A DNA stretch of 64,000 bases from contig JAGDZR010000011.1 in assembly GCA_049115695.1 (NCBI GenBank), positions 434,001-498,000 of the forward strand. Reading direction: 5' to 3'. The position numbers were made by a program, and so were the translations under genes. The notes under the pieces are model-generated. The model was not told the DNA's origin and searched no databases. It saw only the letters and a list, made by a program, of their open reading frames with translations. Position 1 is the first letter of the stretch, and each line of letters starts with the position of its first letter. This stretch comes from JAGDZR01 sp049115695 (GTDB lineage: Bacteria; Bacteroidota; Bacteroidia; Cytophagales; Cyclobacteriaceae). Of this stretch, positions 37,001 through 44,829 are shown in pieces.

Positions 37001-37320
37001 GCAAAGCCATTCAGGAAATGGAACAAAATGAAATTGACTTGGTTAACAAGAGAATAACACAAGAACTTATTAATCGTCAAGAGCGTATAACGACCCGGTT
37101 ACTGGAAGCTGAAAAGTCCATGAAGGAACAGCGCTTGGACGAGGAAAGAAAAGGAGAGAGTGCAACCTATCAGGGAAAACAACTACCAAAAGCTTTTGAA
37201 GAGTATTTAGAAGAGAGGGAAAAAGAGATCGAATTATTGAAAACAGTTCCTCTTGACTTGAATCCATTTTATAAAAAGGAAGTAAACGATTATTTTAGGC
37301 GCTTAAGTAACGACAATTGA
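34036..37320 (+). CDS. DUF4175-family membrane coiled-coil protein
   Basis: 1094 residues. Two membrane helices near the start (about 24-45 and 56-76) and one at about 151-170 precede beta-rich periplasmic-type domains to about 480. Long coiled-coil regions rich in Glu, Lys and Gln run from about 490 to 830 and again from 890 to 1080. This is the DUF4175 arrangement. No function is established, and a structural or envelope role is likely. It overlaps its neighbours by 4 bp on both sides. Confidence 0.85.
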   Translation: MRTNQLEEKIRAYKKKHALNSLIKGVFLLGSILFLLFLIFTVVEYSFRLGTTGRTVIFYLLLSVMIYGFFEFIGKHLAAIFGWRQSMTDDKAALDIGNYFPDIKDKLLNTLQLQRSDGSEHQLIRASIDQRIVTLSPFSFASAIDLRKNKSFLIYFSLILVVVLIVPFFSPGIYSETTSRIVNHRTEFVPQAPFRFVFNDNLNTAFKGEDVKLDVLLEGSAIPAQAHIVINGRRAPLTKKSATHFYYEVPNIQSALAFHFEAGGYSSPLINMNVVARPEMRAFNIRLAYPSYTGLEPTTLNNTGNLNFPEGTRVQWMFSTYEAEAANIILFSDSTVLNSDVTDNQVFKINSRLDESTDYEVELINSFSKNADKMRYHIEVDKDDYPEIDASFFPDTILYEYLIVSGNIQDDYGFNNLQLMYEVNNEKSFIPIAFNPKSSSQSYYHMAELDSIMRLTDDEISFQVYAWDNDEVNGSKISKSSFFTLKKKSAESIRKTLNDQARLAEDKLEESLEESRSLNEMMKSLEERLKSKSEMAWQEEKILEDILEKRKQLDEAVNDILDKIDELNKGENKFNDRSEELKEKSAQLQKLMNDVLDEETKKLYEELQKLLEEKGNSEEIKNQLDRLKPNQENLEKELERALELFKRIKLENDIENLSKDLEELSQKQNKLSQETLKKQNDLSELKEQQEQIEKEFEEHQERLDNIEEQNQELEDPEPLQDMNQEEQAVDSTLEQIQKDLDKGDRKSGSQQQKQAGEQMKKMSQKLQQMQESMQMEVMQENIDDLENILDDLVKLSHNEEAIINEFKTVRQIDPRFVELSQEQLKLNDDAKVIEDSLMALASREFQISSFVTRELSEMNRNIDLAVDHLKDRNRNKALSNQQFAMTSINNLALLLSDLLQQMQMAMAAQASGKPSKGKGKQDLPSLQQLQQQLSQQIQQLKKGDKKGRQLSEELARMAAEQEMLRQKVQEMQEKLKGQHGNKEASDNLSKAIQEMEQNEIDLVNKRITQELINRQERITTRLLEAEKSMKEQRLDEERKGESATYQGKQLPKAFEEYLEEREKEIELLKTVPLDLNPFYKKEVNDYFRRLSNDN

Positions 37321-37718
37321 TGAACTCGATACAAATTCAAATACCCTCTCTTCCTGAAAACATCAGGATTATCGAAAGTTTTATTGATAATGCCAAAGAG
37401 AAATATGATCTAAACGACGACATATACGGCAACATCATGATCGCTGTTACTGAATCTGTCAACAACGCGATAGTGCACGGAAATAGCAATGACAAGAATA
37501 AGAACGTGGATTTAAAGCTTTCGCTTGAAAAAAATTCACTCAAATTTACTGTCACAGACCAAGGAGAAGGATTTGATTATGAAAGTCTGCCAGATCCAAC
37601 TGCCCCAGAAAACCTTGATAAAATAGGTGGGCGTGGCATCTTTCTGATGAAAAACCTGAGTGATGAAGTTTCTTTTCAGAATGATGGCAAGCATGTAGAG
37701 ATGACATTCTACCTATAA
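37317..37718 (+). CDS. RsbW/SpoIIAB-like ATP-binding protein
   Basis: 133 residues forming a single HATPase domain: N box TESVNNAIVHGN, G1 box DQGEGFDY and G2 box GGRGIFLMK. It resembles anti-sigma/serine-kinase switches of the RsbW type. No anti-anti-sigma or matching sigma gene is adjacent, so the partner is unknown. It overlaps DUF4175 by 4 bp and its last base is the first base of ybeY. Confidence 0.88.
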   Translation: MMNSIQIQIPSLPENIRIIESFIDNAKEKYDLNDDIYGNIMIAVTESVNNAIVHGNSNDKNKNVDLKLSLEKNSLKFTVTDQGEGFDYESLPDPTAPENLDKIGGRGIFLMKNLSDEVSFQNDGKHVEMTFYL

Positions 37719-38173
37719 TGTCTAACATCCTGTTTCATTTCGAAGATGTACCAAGCTTTGAAATAGACTCATCTGCAACCGAAAATTGGTTAACTCAAGT
37801 TGTAAACCAGGAGCAGAAATCCTGGACAATAGATGAGCTCAACTATATTTTCTGTAGTGATGAATACCTTTTGCAAATCAATCAGCAATATCTCAATCAT
37901 GATTACTACACCGATGTTATCACTTTTGACAACAGTGGATCTCAAGAAGAGATTGTTGGTGATATATTCATTAGTACTGACAGGGTAAAAGAAAATGCCC
38001 AGGCGTTGAACTCATCCTTCCATATAGAACTATATCGAATCATGGTGCATGGGTTGCTTCATTTGCTAGAATATGATGACAAAAGCCCTGAGGCTAAAAA
38101 ACTAATGACCAATAAAGAAGACACCTATTTATCTTTGCTGTCAAAATTCAACGTTCCACGTGGAACAAATTGA
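37718..38173 (+). CDS. ybeY: Endoribonuclease YbeY, rRNA maturation factor
   Basis: 151 residues. The YbeY motif reads HGLLHLLEYDDKSPEAKKLM near 110-130. The first two zinc histidines are present and the third position is Asp in YDD instead of His. The family processes the 3' end of 16S rRNA and acts in ribosome quality control. It begins on the last base of the HATPase gene. Its final 22 bp contain the first parS-like palindrome. Confidence 0.88.
   Translation: MSNILFHFEDVPSFEIDSSATENWLTQVVNQEQKSWTIDELNYIFCSDEYLLQINQQYLNHDYYTDVITFDNSGSQEEIVGDIFISTDRVKENAQALNSSFHIELYRIMVHGLLHLLEYDDKSPEAKKLMTNKEDTYLSLLSKFNVPRGTN
38152..38167. promoter_or_regulatory. parS-like palindrome 1 (ParB binding site)
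   Basis: CGTTCCACGTGGAACA, with a perfect 14-bp palindromic core GTTCCACGTGGAAC (38153-38166). It matches the parS consensus TGTTNCACGTGAAACA at 14 of 16 positions (N counted as a match). It lies over the end of ybeY, 38 bp from a second, better copy. Confidence 0.75.
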
Positions 38174-38189
38174 TTAATCTTAGAGTTAA

Positions 38190-38205
38190 TGTTCCACGTG
38201 AAACA
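38190..38205. promoter_or_regulatory. parS centromere site 2 (ParB binding site)
   Basis: TGTTCCACGTGAAACA matches the bacterial parS consensus TGTTNCACGTGAAACA exactly. It lies in the 40-bp gap between ybeY and mnmG, 8 bp before the mnmG start. mnmG (gidA) is a classical origin-proximal neighbour of par loci. ParB loaded here would organise and segregate the origin region. Confidence 0.9.
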
Positions 38206-38213
38206 TTTATAAA

Positions 38214-40079
38214 ATGTTTAAAGAGTACGATATAATAGTCGTTGGTGCCGGGCACGCTGGATGTGAAGCTGCCGCTGCTGCTGCCAACATGGGATCCAAG
38301 GTTCTCTTGGTAACCATGAACATGAACACCATTGCACAAATGTCATGTAACCCAGCAATGGGAGGTGTTGCAAAAGGTCAGATTGTGAGAGAAATCGATG
38401 CGCTGGGAGGGTATTCCGCCATTATTACTGACAAGACGGCCATCCAATTCAGAATGCTCAATAGATCCAAAGGCCCTGCCATGTGGAGTCCACGCGCCCA
38501 ATCCGATAGGATGAGATTCGCTGAGGAATGGCGGTTAACTTTAGAGGGTATTCCGAACCTCGACTTCTGGCAAGAAATGGCTACAGGAGTCATTGTGGAA
38601 AATGGTCATATTGCTGGCATCACAACATCCCTGGGTCTTAAAATCAAAAGCAAAGCTGTTGTGCTAACAAATGGCACATTTCTTAATGGTCTTATTCATA
38701 TTGGAGAAAAGCAGTTTGGAGGTGGAAGAGCAGCGGAAAAATCAGCTACAGGTATTACCGAACAGTTAATCAACCTCGGGTTTGAAGCAGGTAGAATGAA
38801 AACCGGAACACCGCCTCGCGTTGATGGTAGAAGCCTTGATTATTCCAAAATGGAAGAGCAAAAAGGCGATGAGCTCCCTGAAAAATTCTCTTACCTTAAA
38901 TCAAGTAACCCGTTAAAAGAACAAAGAAGCTGCTGGATCACATATACAAATACTGATGTCCATGAAGTTTTACAAACAGGGTTTGATCGATCTCCCATGT
39001 TTAACGGTCGCATCCAGGGCCTAGGGCCAAGGTATTGTCCCTCCATAGAAGACAAAATAAACCGTTTCTCCGAGAGAGATCGGCATCAAATATTCGTAGA
39101 GCCCGAAGGATGGAATACAGTTGAAGTATATGTCAATGGGTTTTCAACATCACTTCCGGAAGATGTACAATACAATGCCATCACAAGGATACCTGGATTT
39201 GAAAAGGCAAAACTATTTCGGCCAGGTTACGCAATAGAATATGACTATTTTCCTCCAACACAATTAGCTCACACATTAGAAACCAAACTTGTAGATGGTC
39301 TTTACTTTGCAGGTCAAATTAACGGTACTACTGGTTACGAAGAAGCAGGCTCACAGGGATTAATGGCAGGCATAAATGCGCATTTAAAGGTCCACGGAAA
39401 AGACCCTTTCATACTTAAACGATCTGAAGCCTACATAGGTGTGCTCATCGATGATCTCATAAACAAAGGCACTGACGAACCATATAGAATGTTTACTTCA
39501 CGTGCTGAATACAGATTGCTACTTAGACAAGATAATGCCGATCTCAGATTAACCGAAAAGAGTTATGACATAGGTCTTGCCTCAGCAGAACGTATGCAAC
39601 AGGTGAAGGAAAAAAACGAACAAACTCATAAGCTGATCAATGACCTGACTCAAAAGAAGGTAACTCCCAGTCAAATTAATACCTTTCTAAACGCAACAGA
39701 TAATACCCCCATAAAAGAAAAAACCACACTCATACAGTTGGTCAAGAGACCTCAACTAGGACTAGAGGCTTTGCGTAATGCAAATCAGGACACAGCATTG
39801 TATTTAGGCAAGTACGAAAAAGAAATTTTAGAGCAAGCCGAAATTCAAATTAAGTATCAATCTTACATCGAAAGGGAAAAGAAAAACTCAGAAAAAATGG
39901 AATCCATGGAGTCATTCCGTATTAAAACAGATTTCGATTATCAAGGCATTCCCGCTCTTTCTGCTGAAGCCAAAGAAAAACTCATTAATATCAAACCAGC
40001 CACATTGGGCCAAGCGTCCAGAATCAGCGGTGTATCTCCAGCTGACATCTCGGTACTGATGGTATATCTATCTCGCTAA
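38214..40079 (+). CDS. mnmG: tRNA U34 carboxymethylaminomethyl modification protein MnmG (GidA)
   Basis: 621 residues, the normal length. The FAD-binding motif VGAGHAGCEAAAAAA lies at residues 9-23. Other family hallmarks are CNPAMGGVAKGQIVREIDALGG, GGGRAAEKSA, KTGTPPRVD, and MFTSRAEYRLLLRQDNADLRLT. With MnmE it modifies uridine 34 of several tRNAs. The promoter region would coincide with the parS sites. The gene is close to the putative oriC, as gidA is in many bacteria. Confidence 0.97.
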   Translation: MFKEYDIIVVGAGHAGCEAAAAAANMGSKVLLVTMNMNTIAQMSCNPAMGGVAKGQIVREIDALGGYSAIITDKTAIQFRMLNRSKGPAMWSPRAQSDRMRFAEEWRLTLEGIPNLDFWQEMATGVIVENGHIAGITTSLGLKIKSKAVVLTNGTFLNGLIHIGEKQFGGGRAAEKSATGITEQLINLGFEAGRMKTGTPPRVDGRSLDYSKMEEQKGDELPEKFSYLKSSNPLKEQRSCWITYTNTDVHEVLQTGFDRSPMFNGRIQGLGPRYCPSIEDKINRFSERDRHQIFVEPEGWNTVEVYVNGFSTSLPEDVQYNAITRIPGFEKAKLFRPGYAIEYDYFPPTQLAHTLETKLVDGLYFAGQINGTTGYEEAGSQGLMAGINAHLKVHGKDPFILKRSEAYIGVLIDDLINKGTDEPYRMFTSRAEYRLLLRQDNADLRLTEKSYDIGLASAERMQQVKEKNEQTHKLINDLTQKKVTPSQINTFLNATDNTPIKEKTTLIQLVKRPQLGLEALRNANQDTALYLGKYEKEILEQAEIQIKYQSYIEREKKNSEKMESMESFRIKTDFDYQGIPALSAEAKEKLINIKPATLGQASRISGVSPADISVLMVYLSR

Positions 40080-40084
40080 TTTTT

Positions 40085-40960
40085 ATGTACGAAAAAATTA
40101 ACAATTGCCCTACCTGCAATCATATCAAATTCAACAATTACAAAATTGTAAAAGATCATTCCATCTCCGGAGAAAGTTTTGCGCTTGTGCAATGCGATAA
40201 CTGTGGATTGATAATTACGAACCCCAGACCCGATAAGTCTCACATTGGTAAGTTTTATGAAAGCGAAAATTACATCTCCCATAGTAATAGTTCCAATGGT
40301 CTTGTTTCAATACTCTACAAAGCAGTAAGGTCTTACACCCTCAACTCCAAAATACGATTGATCAAAAAGTACAATCCCAATCCTAAGCTCCTTGATTACG
40401 GCTGTGGCACAGGTCACTTCCTCAATAAATGTCAATCAATCAATTGGGACGTCAATGGGATCGAACCAAATCCAAATGCAAATGACCATGCATCCAGCAA
40501 TACAGGACTAAATATATCATCCGACTTAAGTCAACTTCCCAATAATGATTCATTTGATATTATAACTGCCTGGCACGTACTTGAACATGTACATGACCTC
40601 AATGATACTTTTAGTAATCTGAAAAAAGCTTTGACAACATCTGGACATATGTTTGTCGCTTTACCAAACTATAAGTCTGCAGATGCTCAGCATTATGATA
40701 GTCAATGGGCAGGCTATGACGTGCCCAGACATCTTTATCACTTCTCCCAACGAACAATTAGCACCTTCATTAAAAAACACAAAATGACCATAGTAGACAC
40801 CGTTCCTATGCCCTTTGATGCCTATTATGTTTCCTTGTTAAGCGAAAAATATAAAGGTAAATCAGATCTCTTTGAAGCTTTTTCTCAAGGATATGACTCC
40901 AACAAAAAAGCAAAATTATCTACCGATTACTCAAGCCTTATTTACGTTATTAAAAAATGA
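40085..40960 (+). CDS. Class I SAM-dependent methyltransferase with zinc-finger start
   Basis: 291 residues. An N-terminal CPTC...CDNC zinc-binding pair (about 8-41) precedes the Rossmann methyltransferase domain: LLDYGCGTGHFLN (motif I, about 101-113), ITAWHVLEHVHDL (motif IV/V), and GHMFVALPNY. This architecture is common in Bacteroidota genes next to mnmG, often linked to surface-glycan or small-molecule methylation. The substrate is unknown. It starts 5 bp after mnmG and overlaps the next gene by 4 bp. Confidence 0.88.
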   Translation: MYEKINNCPTCNHIKFNNYKIVKDHSISGESFALVQCDNCGLIITNPRPDKSHIGKFYESENYISHSNSSNGLVSILYKAVRSYTLNSKIRLIKKYNPNPKLLDYGCGTGHFLNKCQSINWDVNGIEPNPNANDHASSNTGLNISSDLSQLPNNDSFDIITAWHVLEHVHDLNDTFSNLKKALTTSGHMFVALPNYKSADAQHYDSQWAGYDVPRHLYHFSQRTISTFIKKHKMTIVDTVPMPFDAYYVSLLSEKYKGKSDLFEAFSQGYDSNKKAKLSTDYSSLIYVIKK

Positions 40961-42639
40961 GGCACTTTATATTTCCTGTATTAGCCTTCCTTATTATAAG
41001 TGCTACTCAACAATGTGCTAGTCCTGGATCACCAACAGGTGGACCCAAAGATACCATCCCACCAAATCTTATTTCCTCTGAACCTGAATCTGGTACCATC
41101 AATTTTGATCAAAACAGTATTACGCTCACTTTAGATGAAAGAGTAACTGCTGAAAAATTAAAGGCTCAACTTCAAATTACTCCAACAACAGAAATACCAT
41201 TTAAATCATTTGTCAAAAAGAACATCGTCACAATTGAATTCGAAGAACCCTTTGAAGATAGTACAACTTACACCCTCAACTTCAGAGATGGTATCACAGA
41301 TATTACAGAAAAAAATGCAGTCGAAAATTTGTCAATGGCCTTCAGTACTGGTCCTTTTATTGACAGCCTTAGTATATCGGGAAAAGTAACCGATCTTTTT
41401 ACTCAAAAACCCCAAAAAGGATTTACAGTCGGTCTCTATCAACCCAACGATTCGCTCGATTACAACCAACAAAAACCCTACTACTTCTTTTCAACCCGAG
41501 AAGATGGAACTTTTGAAATAAACAATATTAAAAATGGACTATATCGTGTCTTTGCATTCAAAGACAACAACGGCAATATTCTCCATGATCCTAAGGATGA
41601 ACCTTTTTCATTCTTCCTGGATACCCTAAATCTCCAACAAGCTACCGACAGTATCCATCTAAAATCTATTGAGCAAGACATCTCTTCATTTAAAATGAAC
41701 AGCGCACGCCCCTTTGGTCACTACTTTGAAATAAGATATTCTAAAGAGGTTAAATCCTTTCGTCTAACAAACCTATCAGCTTCAGACTCTATTCCACTAT
41801 TTCAAATCGTTGAACAAAGTACCGCTAGAATCTTCAATACAATTGGCCTTGCCAACGAAATCGATACTGTTCAATTGATTGCGACTGCTTCAGATACATT
41901 AGGTAATGTGCTGAAAGATACGTTAGATGTTATATTCAAAGACACCAACAAAAAGAAAACTGACTTCACCTTTAATTCTATCCTCTCCTCTAAGAACCTC
42001 ACTGCGCACACCATACACATTTCCTCTAATAAACCCATCCTAGCATTCGATCCCTCAAAATTCTATATACCTATTGACTCTTCAAATTCACTATCTATCA
42101 ATTCCCTAAAACCGATATTTCAATTTCAAAACAATCGCTTAGACCTTGTTATTACATTTTACTCTGACTGGTCCTCACTAAATGATACCATCCAGACCTT
42201 AACCTTTGATGCCAACGATACTGTATCTACCGAACCAACAGATGTGAAACAATTAACCATAATCGGTGATACAGCTGCCTTGATTTCCGCCGACTTAGAT
42301 TCTTCAACTTCATTTACTACCACAGTTAGGAAACAATCACTTGAAGATTTTGGCACTATCAATTGTCTCGTCACTACACAAGAACCAAATTTTGTTTTAC
42401 AACTAATAGACAAGCAAGGTCAAGTCATTCGTGAATCGTGGAACAAATCAGAAGTCTCATTTAACTTCTTAACTCCAGGTAATTATGGCATTCGGGTTCT
42501 TATTGATTCGAACAACAATGGAAGTTGGAATGCCGGAAATCTTTACAATAATATTCCACCAGAGCCTGTTTACTTATATTCTGACATGACAAATTTGAGA
42601 GCCAACTTCGAAATCACAATTGATGATATCTCCTTTTAA
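40957..42639 (+). CDS. Ig-like (SbsA-type) domain lipoprotein
   Basis: 560 residues. Signal peptide then Cys20 in QQCASPGSPTGGPKDTIPP, the start typical of a Bacteroidota family. An SbsA-like Ig domain (about 35-120, DTIPPNLISSEPESGTI, TTYTLNFRDGITD) and a carboxypeptidase-like domain (about 130-220) follow, with further beta-rich repeats after them. The last part includes GNYGIRVLIDSNNNGSWNAG. Probably a surface or periplasmic structural lipoprotein. It overlaps the methyltransferase gene by 4 bp. Its coding strand is clearly C-richer than G-rich. Confidence 0.83.
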   Translation: MRHFIFPVLAFLIISATQQCASPGSPTGGPKDTIPPNLISSEPESGTINFDQNSITLTLDERVTAEKLKAQLQITPTTEIPFKSFVKKNIVTIEFEEPFEDSTTYTLNFRDGITDITEKNAVENLSMAFSTGPFIDSLSISGKVTDLFTQKPQKGFTVGLYQPNDSLDYNQQKPYYFFSTREDGTFEINNIKNGLYRVFAFKDNNGNILHDPKDEPFSFFLDTLNLQQATDSIHLKSIEQDISSFKMNSARPFGHYFEIRYSKEVKSFRLTNLSASDSIPLFQIVEQSTARIFNTIGLANEIDTVQLIATASDTLGNVLKDTLDVIFKDTNKKKTDFTFNSILSSKNLTAHTIHISSNKPILAFDPSKFYIPIDSSNSLSINSLKPIFQFQNNRLDLVITFYSDWSSLNDTIQTLTFDANDTVSTEPTDVKQLTIIGDTAALISADLDSSTSFTTTVRKQSLEDFGTINCLVTTQEPNFVLQLIDKQGQVIRESWNKSEVSFNFLTPGNYGIRVLIDSNNNGSWNAGNLYNNIPPEPVYLYSDMTNLRANFEITIDDISF

Positions 42640-42990
42640 CTGTGGATATCTGTATAGTACTATGTTTACAAAGTATTACTATATCCACACTGCTATGCTC
42701 AACGACCAAACGAACCATACAAATCGTTAATAACTTGAACTTCGATGTGTACATTTTCACACTACAATTCAAAAAAGTTATCCAGTAACATCAATTCCAC
42801 AAACGTGCATAACTTTCAACATACATCTCAATTCCAACAACTTAGCATGTTAACAACCGTGTTAATAATAGTTGATAACTTCATAGCTTATAAACAATCG
42901 TAAAAGACAACATTGACATCAAATATTTACCCACATATCCACACTATAATAATGATTAGATTAATTTTTTAAAATCTTATTTTCAATACT
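42640..42990. other. oriC: Putative chromosomal replication origin (oriC)
   Basis: A 351-bp AT-rich gene-free segment with a dense set of DnaA-box-like nonamers (E. coli consensus TTATCCACA). On the plus strand: ATATCCACA 42681-42689 and 42935-42943, TTATCCAGT 42778-42786, TTACCCACA 42927-42935. On the minus strand: ATATCCACA 42641-42649, TTATGCACG 42804-42812, TTATCAACT 42870-42878. One more, TTATCCACG, lies just inside the next gene (43005-43013, minus). GTTAAYAAC-like nonamers repeat at 42726, 42849, 42861 and 42871. The right part is very AT-rich and could unwind. Hand counts show strong C excess here (66 C, 27 G in 42661-42960). dnaA is not in the window. Confidence 0.75.
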
Positions 42991-44823
42991 ATGTTCCGAA
43001 GAATCGTGGATAACCTTTTAAAATACATACTTACCATCAGCCTGATCATTATAGGATTGTCTGGCTATACTCAGGCCGACAAAGTCAAACTAGCTAATGA
43101 ATATTATTTGCAAGGTGAATTTGAAAAGGCAGAGTCAATGTTCAAATCCTTGTCAAGGAACAATAGTAATATTCAATCAATACATGCCAACTATCTGTCA
43201 CTTTTGATAAATGATTCAAATTGGAAGGAAGCGGAAAAATATTTGGATAGAGTATTAAAATCATTTCCCAGCAACATTTCATACCAGGTGGATCGCTTGT
43301 TTCTCTATGCAACAATTCCTGATTTGAAAAAGAAAGAAGATTATCAAAAGGACTTGCTCAATAGATATAAAGACAAGCAATATCCTATGAGTAGTATTGG
43401 TCAACAACTGGTAGCAAAACAATTGCTTGATGATGCGATTGAATTTTTACTGGCTGCACGAAAAGTAAGTGGCAGTGGTCATACCTACGCACTCGAACTA
43501 GCTGCCGTTTATCGACTTCAGGATGAGAAGTCAGATATGATGGATGAGTATATCAACTACGCGATGATGAATCCTGGAAATGTTAATTATATAAAAAATG
43601 TTTTTCAGACATTACTAACTGAGGATGGTGATCTTGATTTGCTAGAAAGATCCTTATTTGAGAAATCGAAGAGAAGCCCAGGTAACAATACATATTCTGA
43701 GTTGTTGGTTTGGACCGCTTTACAGCGAAGAGATTTTTATGGAGCATTTATTCAGGCTCGGGCAATTGATAAACGGAAAAAGACCAACGGATCAGAGTGC
43801 ATGAAGATAGGCAGGATTGCCATGGATAATAGTGCCTGGGAAGATGCCGTTGAAATATATGAGTATATAATTGAGGAGTACGGTGATGAACGTTACTATT
43901 CGCGAGCGCGTCAATTATTGATCCAATCCAAGGAAGGCATGGTGAAAAGCACCTATCCAGTCGATATTTCAAAAATTCGCGAGCTAACGCTCGACTACAC
44001 CATGTTTTATCGTGAAATCGGACCAAATGTGTTGACGATGGAAGCACTTAGGAATAAAGCATTGCTGCACGCGTTTTATCTGGATGAAAAAGATTCTGCG
44101 ATTAGCATTTTGAATGGGATTATACGAACACCAAGGATAAAACCAGATTTAATTTCGAAATGCAAAATCAGCTTGGGTGATATCTATCTGCTCATAGGTG
44201 AACCTTGGGAATCAACATTGCTTTACTCTCAAGTCGAAAAAGCGAATAAATATTCACCGGTTGGTTATAATGCGAAACTAAAAAACGCCAAACTTCAATA
44301 TTACAGCGGAAATTTCCAGTTGTCAAAGTCACATTTAGACGTATTGAAGCGAGCAACCACCAAGGAAATATCTAATGACGCAATTGGTTTGAGTCTACTC
44401 ATAAACAATAATACCGTTTTTGATACAACAACAGAGATTATGCAAAGCTATGCCAACGCGGAATTGATGATTTTTCAAAATAAGTTCGATAGCGCAAATC
44501 AAATTTTGGAACAACTCTATAATGAAAATCCCAATCATACTATTGCAGACGAAACCCTTTGGCTGCTAGCAGACCTAGATTTGAAAAAAGGAAATTATGA
44601 ACAAGCTGTGTCCAACTTGGATATAATCATCTCGAATCATAGTTATGATGTCTTGGCAGATGATGCCTATTTTAAAAAGGCTGAGATTTTCGAGCAATAC
44701 CTCAATGATGAAGAGCAAGCCAAAATTTTATACAGAGATTTTATAACCAATCATCCAGGTAGCATGTTTGCTGCTGAAGCACGAAAAAGATTCAGACAAT
44801 TAAGGGGAGACCAGATTAACTGA
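42991..44823 (+). CDS. Secreted tetratricopeptide-repeat protein
   Basis: 610 residues. A signal peptide (hydrophobic about 11-28, ending GYTQA) precedes TPR helices throughout: KLANEYYLQGEFEKAESMFK at the start, a middle section with looser repeats, and TPR-like pairs near the C-terminus (ADLDLKKGNYEQAVSNLDII, DAYFKKAEIFEQYL). It is probably a periplasmic scaffold or surface-assembly factor. It is the first gene to the right of the putative oriC, and one DnaA-like box lies in its first 25 bp. Confidence 0.8.
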   Translation: MFRRIVDNLLKYILTISLIIIGLSGYTQADKVKLANEYYLQGEFEKAESMFKSLSRNNSNIQSIHANYLSLLINDSNWKEAEKYLDRVLKSFPSNISYQVDRLFLYATIPDLKKKEDYQKDLLNRYKDKQYPMSSIGQQLVAKQLLDDAIEFLLAARKVSGSGHTYALELAAVYRLQDEKSDMMDEYINYAMMNPGNVNYIKNVFQTLLTEDGDLDLLERSLFEKSKRSPGNNTYSELLVWTALQRRDFYGAFIQARAIDKRKKTNGSECMKIGRIAMDNSAWEDAVEIYEYIIEEYGDERYYSRARQLLIQSKEGMVKSTYPVDISKIRELTLDYTMFYREIGPNVLTMEALRNKALLHAFYLDEKDSAISILNGIIRTPRIKPDLISKCKISLGDIYLLIGEPWESTLLYSQVEKANKYSPVGYNAKLKNAKLQYYSGNFQLSKSHLDVLKRATTKEISNDAIGLSLLINNNTVFDTTTEIMQSYANAELMIFQNKFDSANQILEQLYNENPNHTIADETLWLLADLDLKKGNYEQAVSNLDIIISNHSYDVLADDAYFKKAEIFEQYLNDEEQAKILYRDFITNHPGSMFAAEARKRFRQLRGDQIN

Positions 44824-44829
44824 CTTTTA

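Noticed and set aside
38118..38173. YbeY with Asp instead of the third zinc histidine (YDD)
   Set aside because: From memory, Bacteroidota YbeY proteins often lack this His, so it is probably a lineage trait and not a sign of inactivation.
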